Positions 59,489 through 64,000 of a stretch of DNA of 64,000 nucleotides are shown here, in pieces (position 1 is the stretch's first letter; every line of letters begins with the position of its first letter). Both the position numbers and the translations under genes were made by a program. Below the pieces are notes generated by a model. That model was not told the DNA's origin. It made no database searches and saw nothing but the letters and a program-made list of their open reading frames with translations. The DNA comes from RPQJ01 sp041910015 (GTDB taxonomy: Bacteria; Pseudomonadota; Gammaproteobacteria; Steroidobacterales; Steroidobacteraceae): positions 44,535-108,534 of the forward strand of contig JAYRRR010000077.1 of NCBI GenBank assembly GCA_041910015.1. The letters run 5' to 3'.

Positions 59489-61082
59489 TTCCGCCCGCGC
59501 GGTGCACCCGCCGGACATACACGCGCACCGCATCCTGATCCTCGACTTCGGGGCTCAGTACACGCAATTGATCGCGCGGCGCGTGCGCGAAAGCGGCGTC
59601 TACTGCGAAATCCACCCCTGGGATACGAGCGACGACGACGTCCGCGCGTTCGGCGCGCGCGGCATCATTCTGTCGGGTGGTCCCGAGTCGGTCACGGCCG
59701 CGAACCCGCCTCGCGCGCCGCAGGCGGTGTTCGAGGTGGGCGTGCCCGTGCTCGGCATCTGCTATGGCATGCAGACCATGGCTGCGCAGCTGGGCGGCCG
59801 TGTGCAAGGCGCGGACCATCGCGAATTCGGCTATGCCCAGGTCACGCAGACCGCGCCGTGCCGGCTGTTCGACGAGCTGGCCGATCATCGCGACGCGCGG
59901 GGCCGCGCCGTGTTCGACGTCTGGATGAGCCACGGCGACCGGGTCGAGGAAGCGCCGCCCGGCTTCGTGCCCGTGGGCGCCTCGCCGAGCGCACCACTCG
60001 CCGCGATGGGCGACGAGACGCGCCGCTACTACGCCGTGCAGTTCCACCCCGAGGTGACGCACACGCTGCAGGGTGCGCGCATGCTCGAGCGTTTTGTCCG
60101 CGAGGTCTGCGGCTGCGAGGCGCGCTGGGAGCCCGGCAACATCATCATGGATGCGATCGCGCGTGTGCGCGAGCAGGTCGGCGGCGACCGCGTGCTGCTC
60201 GGGCTCTCGGGTGGCGTCGATTCGTCGGTGGTGGCCGCGCTGCTGCACCGGGCCATCGGTGACCAGCTCGTCTGCGTGTTCGTCGACCACGGCCTGCTGC
60301 GCGCTGGCGAAGGCGATCAGGTCATGCAGACGCTCGGCACGCACATGGGCGTGCAGGTGATCCGCGTCGACGCCGAGCAGCGCTTTCTCGATGCGCTACG
60401 TGGCGAGACCGATCCCGAGCGCAAGCGCAAGATCATCGGGCGGCTGTTCGTCGAGGTGTTCGACGAGGAGGCCAGCAGGCTCGAGGGTGTGCACTGGCTG
60501 GCGCAAGGCACGATCTATCCCGATGTCATCGAGTCGGCGGGCGCGAAGACCGGCAAGGCGCACGTCATCAAGTCGCACCACAACGTCGGTGGCCTGCCGG
60601 AGCAGATGAAGCTGAAGCTCGTCGAGCCACTGCGCGAGCTGTTCAAGGACGAGGTGAGAAAGCTCGGTCTCGAACTCGGGTTGCCGCGGTCGATGGTGTT
60701 CCGCCATCCGTTCCCGGGCCCGGGGCTCGGTGTGCGCATCCTCGGCGAAGTCACGAAGCAATACGCCGATCTGCTGCGCAGGGCGGACCGGATCTTCATC
60801 GAGGAACTCAACGCGCACGGGCTCTATGACCAGACGAGCCAGGCATTTGCCGTGTTCCTGCCCGTGCGGTCGGTCGCGGTGATGGGGGACGGTCGTCGTT
60901 ATGACTACGTGATCGCGCTGCGGGCGGTGGAGACAGTCGACTTCATGACGGCGCGCTGGGCGCGGCTGCCGTATGAGTTTCTCGATCTCTGCGCGCGACG
61001 GATCATCAACGAGGTGCCGGGCATTTCGCGCGTGACCTACGACATTTCCGGGAAGCCGCCGGCGACGATCGAGTGGGAGTGA
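59478..61082 (+). CDS. guaA: GMP synthase (glutamine-hydrolysing)
   Basis: 534 residues from a GTG at 59478, overlapping guaB by 11 bases; a second in-frame GTG at 59502 would give an N-terminus closer to E. coli. The glutamine amidotransferase domain has ILDFGAQYTQLIARR and the nucleophile Cys95 in GICYGMQ; the ATP-pyrophosphatase loop is LGLSGGVDSSVVAALL, and the C-terminal dimerisation domain ends PPATIEWE. It aminates XMP to GMP. Its 3' end is a well-known integration site for genomic islands, and an integrase follows directly. Confidence 0.96.
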   Translation: MSADSARAVHPPDIHAHRILILDFGAQYTQLIARRVRESGVYCEIHPWDTSDDDVRAFGARGIILSGGPESVTAANPPRAPQAVFEVGVPVLGICYGMQTMAAQLGGRVQGADHREFGYAQVTQTAPCRLFDELADHRDARGRAVFDVWMSHGDRVEEAPPGFVPVGASPSAPLAAMGDETRRYYAVQFHPEVTHTLQGARMLERFVREVCGCEARWEPGNIIMDAIARVREQVGGDRVLLGLSGGVDSSVVAALLHRAIGDQLVCVFVDHGLLRAGEGDQVMQTLGTHMGVQVIRVDAEQRFLDALRGETDPERKRKIIGRLFVEVFDEEASRLEGVHWLAQGTIYPDVIESAGAKTGKAHVIKSHHNVGGLPEQMKLKLVEPLRELFKDEVRKLGLELGLPRSMVFRHPFPGPGLGVRILGEVTKQYADLLRRADRIFIEELNAHGLYDQTSQAFAVFLPVRSVAVMGDGRRYDYVIALRAVETVDFMTARWARLPYEFLDLCARRIINEVPGISRVTYDISGKPPATIEWE

Positions 61083-61092
61083 TTAGGCGCCT

Positions 61093-61184
61093 TTCGCGGT
61101 CTATCGGCACCCCGCGAAATGTGAATCTAACTCCTGGAATACAAACAAAAAAGCTCTCCGAGTCATTCGCGATCTATCGGCACC
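61093..61184 (+). repeat. 19-bp direct repeats in the island control region
   Basis: TTCGCGGTCTATCGGCACC (61093-61111) recurs as TTCGCGATCTATCGGCACC (61166-61184), 18 of 19 identical, 73 bases apart. They lie between guaA and the integrase gene, where integrase arm sites or excisionase sites are expected. Confidence 0.75.
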
Positions 61185-61197
61185 AAGCGGGATACTC

Positions 61198-61369
61198 TGA
61201 CGGTAAAACTGACGGTATGGGTTTCCGGAGCGCCAAAAGGGCCTGATTTTTACCGTCATGCGGTCGACGGTAAGGCGAACAAAGAAACCGCAGAATTTCC
61301 GGGGAAAAATGCCAGAAACCCGTGATTTCCGCGGTGCGAATTGAGAGAAGCAGGCTTCTGACGGTAAAA
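61198..61369. repeat. Five copies of TGACGGTAAAA-type motif before the integrase
   Basis: TGACGGTAAAA occurs at 61198-61208 and 61359-61369; a shorter TGACGGTA at 61210-61217; GACGGTAA at 61266-61273; and one inverted copy, TTTTACCGTCA, at 61248-61258. Mixed direct and inverted copies of a short word beside an integrase are typical of arm-type binding sites. Confidence 0.7.
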
Positions 61370-61397
61370 TCGGGGTCGCACCAGAACGGGGGCCGCC

Positions 61398-62654
61398 ATG
61401 CTTACCGACATCGCCCTGAAGAAGCTCAAACCCCGGGAAAAGCCGTACAAAGTGACGGACCGGGATGGGATGTACGTGACGGTCTCGCCTGCCGGGACGA
61501 TCACGTTCCGGTTCGACTACCGGATCAGCAACCGGCGCGAGACCCTCACCCTGGGTCGCTACGGTCCGGCGGGACTTTCCCTGTCCGCCGCCCGCGAGAA
61601 GTGCATCGCTGCCCGGAACACGCTCGCCCAGGGGCACTCGCCGGCCCGGGTGAAGCAGCGTGAGAAGCGCCAGCTGGCAGCCGCGCAGACCCTGGGTCAG
61701 TTCGCCACGAAGTGGCTGGACGAGGGTCCGATGGCGGAGAGCACGCGCACCATGCGCAAGGGCATTTACCGGCGCGAGGTCGAACCCGAACTCTCGAACC
61801 GCCTGCTGCCGGAGGTGTCGTCGGACGACGTGCGCATCCTGTGCCTCAAGATCAAGAACCGGGGGTCGCCCGCGACGGTCATCCATGTCCGGGACATCGT
61901 TAAGGGCATCTACAACTTCGCAAACCTCCATGGGCACAAGGTGCCGAACCCAGCCAACGAGGTGGCGCCGACATCCATTGCCACGTTCAAACCGCGCGAA
62001 CGGGCGCTCAGCCCAGAGGAGATCCGGATCGCGTTCACGCTGATCGACAAGGTGTCGTTCGCCCATATCCACCGCCTCGCGCTGCGGATGATCCTGCTGA
62101 CGCTCGTGCGCAAGAGTGAGCTGGCGAAGGCGATGTGGAGTGAGGTCGACTTCGACAAGGGCGTCTGGACGATCCCGAAGGAACGCATGAAGGCTCGCCG
62201 GCCCCACAGTGTCTATCTGTCGCGCCAGGCGCTGGAGATCTTCACCGCGCTCAAGCTCATGGCAGGCAGCTCGCCGTACGTATTCCCCTCCCGTTATGAC
62301 GCGGATGTTCACATTGCGGCGAGCACGCTCAATCGGGTCACGTCGCAGATTGCCGAGAAGGCCAAGGCAGAGAATCTGCCGCTGGAGATGTTCACGGTTC
62401 ACGACCTGCGCCGCACCGGCTCGACGATCCTCAACGAGATGGGCTTCAACCGCGACTGGATCGAGAAGGCGCTCGCGCACGAGCGCAACGAGTCGTCGCG
62501 CGGTACATACAACCGTGCCCAGTACGCCGAGCAGCGGCGGCATATGCTGCAGGAATGGGCGGACATGATCGACGCGTGGGTCGCGGGCAAGACGCACACG
62601 CCTGTACTGCTGCCGTCGTCTATGAAGGTGATTGCGGCGCAGGCACTCACATAG
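61398..62654 (+). CDS. int: P4-type tyrosine integrase (DUF4102 family)
   Basis: 418 residues. The N-terminal DUF4102 arm-binding domain (LTDIALKKLKPREKPYKVTD, then LTLGRYGPAGLSLSAARE) is followed by a SAM-like core-binding domain and the catalytic domain. The catalytic set is present: Arg in TLVRKSELAKAMW, His-x2-Arg in VHDLRRTGST, His in ALAHERNESSRGTYNRAQY, where the last residues include the nucleophile Tyr. It inserts and excises the island at guaA. Transcribed away from guaA, with repeats upstream that may be its binding sites. No excisionase gene is seen in the window. Confidence 0.93.
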   Translation: MLTDIALKKLKPREKPYKVTDRDGMYVTVSPAGTITFRFDYRISNRRETLTLGRYGPAGLSLSAAREKCIAARNTLAQGHSPARVKQREKRQLAAAQTLGQFATKWLDEGPMAESTRTMRKGIYRREVEPELSNRLLPEVSSDDVRILCLKIKNRGSPATVIHVRDIVKGIYNFANLHGHKVPNPANEVAPTSIATFKPRERALSPEEIRIAFTLIDKVSFAHIHRLALRMILLTLVRKSELAKAMWSEVDFDKGVWTIPKERMKARRPHSVYLSRQALEIFTALKLMAGSSPYVFPSRYDADVHIAASTLNRVTSQIAEKAKAENLPLEMFTVHDLRRTGSTILNEMGFNRDWIEKALAHERNESSRGTYNRAQYAEQRRHMLQEWADMIDAWVAGKTHTPVLLPSSMKVIAAQALT

Positions 62655-62726
62655 TGCGTCGAACCAACGCGCCTCCTGCGTTCGGATTCTCCGGGCAAAG
62701 CCGCGCCGAGCAATCTTGAACCCCAG

Positions 62727-63389
62727 TCACTTGCCCAGTGCGCCTTCTCGGGGAATCGCGTGCACCGCCAGTACGTTCTGCACAAAGCGGATACCCGTAG
62801 TTCGCGCGGCCCAAGCGGAGACCAGATATTGGCTCAGGAACCAAGTCGCCGAAATCAGAATACGAGTCCTGTCCACGCCAATCAGGTACATCGCCACCGG
62901 AAGCGCAGGTACCAGCAGCAGCGACATGGCAGCGATGTCACGAAAGAGAAGATAGTTTTTGTGGCTATCCGCGACAGAAGCATCGGATGCGACCTGTCGA
63001 TAAAGTCCATACCATTTCGCATTCTGCTCGCGCGCGCCAACCGGAAAGTCTCCGACCTGAGCCTTTAGATTCTCGAGGTCGATACGATGATCCGCATGGG
63101 CGTACACAGAGAAGGCGCGAGCACCCGGGAGAGGGTTCTTTAAGCGCCAGAAGACAAAGACGGCTTTTTGATCAGCCGAAAGCAGCGATGAAAGGATGAG
63201 CGCCGGAATGGGCAGGAGAACGGTCAAACCGGCCCGAACGGCGGCAATTGCTGTTGGCGACATCTCCTGAATCGCCGTCGGAAAAGCCAGCACCAGGAGG
63301 ATCAGAACATCCAGCACGAGCGTTGCGACCAGCCACGCGAGATTGCGGCCCTTTAATGTCCTGCTGCTGTAGTCCTTTGTGTCATTCAT
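62727..63389 (-). CDS. Four-helix membrane protein of unknown function (S-4TM-like topology)
   Basis: 220 residues from an ATG at 63389 that overlaps the stop of the upstream gene (ATGA). Two hydrophobic pairs (about 18-38 and 48-70; 151-171 and 176-195) flank a soluble middle part of some 80 residues rich in charged and aromatic residues (KNPLPGARAFSVYAHADHRIDL, EQNAKWYGLYRQ). The two-two topology recalls S-4TM effectors of antiphage systems, but I see no sequence signature that proves it. It is an island gene, translationally coupled to the metallo-beta-lactamase fragment. Confidence 0.7.
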   Translation of the reverse strand: MNDTKDYSSRTLKGRNLAWLVATLVLDVLILLVLAFPTAIQEMSPTAIAAVRAGLTVLLPIPALILSSLLSADQKAVFVFWRLKNPLPGARAFSVYAHADHRIDLENLKAQVGDFPVGAREQNAKWYGLYRQVASDASVADSHKNYLLFRDIAAMSLLLVPALPVAMYLIGVDRTRILISATWFLSQYLVSAWAARTTGIRFVQNVLAVHAIPREGALGK

Positions 63390-63859
63390 CCGTAGCACTC
63401 TGTATAGATGGTGAAATCGCCACGATCATTGACATTAAATTGAATCCACCCGTCACGGCGTGTTGTGAGTACACGGCGTTGCTTGCTAGTCGTGGCGACT
63501 AGAACACCATTGGGCCAGTGATCGTTTACGCGCTGGCGGTAGGTCTGGGTCATTTCCTGAGTGTCATGCACGATGGCCTTGTCAGACATCACGATGGCCC
63601 GCGGCTGGCAGAAGTCGAATACTGCATCGCAGTAGCCGTTCTCGCGGCCGTGATGTGAAGCCACCAACACGGTTGTGTCGGCAAGTTCCGCGCGGAATGC
63701 GGGCTGCTCGAGGAGAGCCAGCCAACCATCCTCTTCCAGATCGCCAGGAAACAGGATCTTGAACGCGCCAAACTTAAAGAACACCACCAGACTCAGGTTA
63801 TTCGTGTCGTAGAAGCGCGGAGTCGAATTCCAGAACGTCCTGACCGTGATGCCGCCCAT
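63386..63859 (-). pseudogene. ComEC-like metallo-beta-lactamase-fold protein, 5'-truncated
   Basis: 157 residues from the first possible ATG. NNLSLVVFFKFGAFKILFPGDLEEDG (metal Asp40) and VLVASHHGRENGY (His69/His70), with a closing SDKAIVHD, are the C-terminal half of ComEC/Rec2-type metallo-beta-lactamase domains. The N-terminal HxHxDH half is missing: an in-frame TGA lies at 63877-63875 and the DNA beyond is repeat sequence. It therefore looks like a gene cut by an insertion. The 3' end is intact and coupled to the membrane-protein gene. Confidence 0.65.
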
Positions 63860-63865
63860 ACCCCG

Positions 63866-63915
63866 GTGGCCACCTCAACTTCCCCCACCCGTGGCCAGGT
63901 CAAACTCCTCCACCT
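63866..63915 (-). repeat. Two 25-bp tandem repeats, insertion-sequence-like terminus
   Basis: 63866-63890 begins GTGGCCACCTCAACTTCCCC and 63891-63915 begins GTGGCCAGGTCAAACTCCTC; the two 25-base units match at 19 positions and are exactly adjacent. Multiple tandem terminal repeats of this sort are typical of IS21-family ends. They adjoin the point where the metallo-beta-lactamase frame is broken. Confidence 0.55.
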
Positions 63916-63938
63916 GATGCGGCGGGACGGGTGGATGG

Positions 63939-64000
63939 TTACTCCTTCAGGGCGCGCTTGGCAACCCGCTCGGCGGCGTGCTTGAGCCGCCAGCTGCGGC
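63939..64000 (-). CDS. C-terminal end of an unidentified protein (possible IS-encoded)
   Basis: The last 20 codons of a minus-strand frame reaching the window edge read RSWRLKHAAERVAKRALKE and a TAA stop. The basic helical end and position inside the suspected insertion sequence suggest a transposition protein such as IstB, but there is too little sequence to name it. Confidence 0.3.
   Translation of the reverse strand, partial: RSWRLKHAAERVAKRALKE

Larger units (their letters stand above)
61083..64000. mobile_element. Left part of a genomic island integrated at guaA
   Basis: Immediately after the guaA stop come a repeat-rich 315-base control region, a P4-type integrase pointing inward, a minus-strand pair of accessory genes and an insertion-sequence-like terminus. 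Base composition falls visibly in 61083-61400 and 62655-63860 compared with the core. The island extends beyond the window, so its right end, cargo and target duplication are not seen. The attachment core is expected within the last bases of guaA (about 61060-61082). Confidence 0.65.

Overview
The window is high-GC DNA (by eye about 70% G+C), densely packed with genes and read here as chromosomal DNA of a gammaproteobacterium. The main taxonomic evidence is the right-hand array ndk-rlmN-pilW-rodZ-hisS-yfgM-bamB-der with xseA, guaB and guaA, plus suhB|trmJ and queA-tgt-yajC-secD-secF, which are conserved neighbourhoods in Gammaproteobacteria. The genus cannot be fixed from the sequence alone. 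Several convergent gene pairs are separated by only 2 to 13 bases, and many starts overlap the previous stop (ATGA, GTGA, TTGA or TGATG).

Layout, left to right. (1) 1-1910: a thiamine scavenging cluster: end of a TonB-dependent receptor, a small thiamine-binding-type protein, a PnuC/PnuT permease and an aminoglycoside-phosphotransferase-fold kinase. A [2Fe-2S] ferredoxin and an SDR dehydrogenase follow. (2) 3048-15274, minus strand: phosphoglycerate mutase, a family 2 glycosyltransferase, the giant NAD-glutamate dehydrogenase, a MarR regulator, ZapE, acetoacetate-CoA ligase and an EtfD-like membrane iron-sulfur oxidoreductase, with ETF-quinone oxidoreductase diverging from it. (3) 17044-19726: a TonB-dependent receptor and divergent NikR, with a near-consensus NikR operator between them. 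(4) 19740-26858: a beta-oxidation-like set (two SDRs, a thiolase, a TetR repressor) divergent from fused isobutyryl-CoA mutase IcmF, with a perfect 14-bp palindrome across both promoters. (5) 27052-34379: PlsC, XerD, DsbC, 7Fe ferredoxin, NUDIX hydrolase, tRNA-Leu(CAA), an L,D-transpeptidase-like protein, and an ECF sigma/anti-sigma/PDZ operon. (6) 34457-42437: queA-tgt-yajC-secD-secF, a TerC protein and an amino acid permease. (7) 42515-46110: suhB | trmJ - cysteine desulfurase/IscU-like fusion - IscA-type protein, i.e. the isc locus position with iscR and hscBA-fdx absent. (8) 46389-61082: ndk through guaA, with metX-family acyltransferase, an M23 peptidase and xseA inserted.

(9) 61083-64000: the left part of a genomic island inserted at the 3' end of guaA. 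It begins with a repeat-rich control region and a P4-type tyrosine integrase, followed by a two-gene module on the minus strand: a ComEC-like metallo-beta-lactamase fragment whose stop overlaps the start of a four-helix membrane protein. The metallo-beta-lactamase gene is cut at its 5' end, and the adjacent 25-bp tandem repeats resemble an insertion-sequence terminus (IS21 type suspected).

The features most worth a second look are the desulfurase-IscU fusion that has lost one cluster-ligating cysteine, the NikR/TonB nickel module, the palindrome controlling icmF, the dispersed REP-like hairpins (one forms the 3' end of tgt), and the island module at the right edge. No CRISPR array, rRNA or complete transposase gene was seen.
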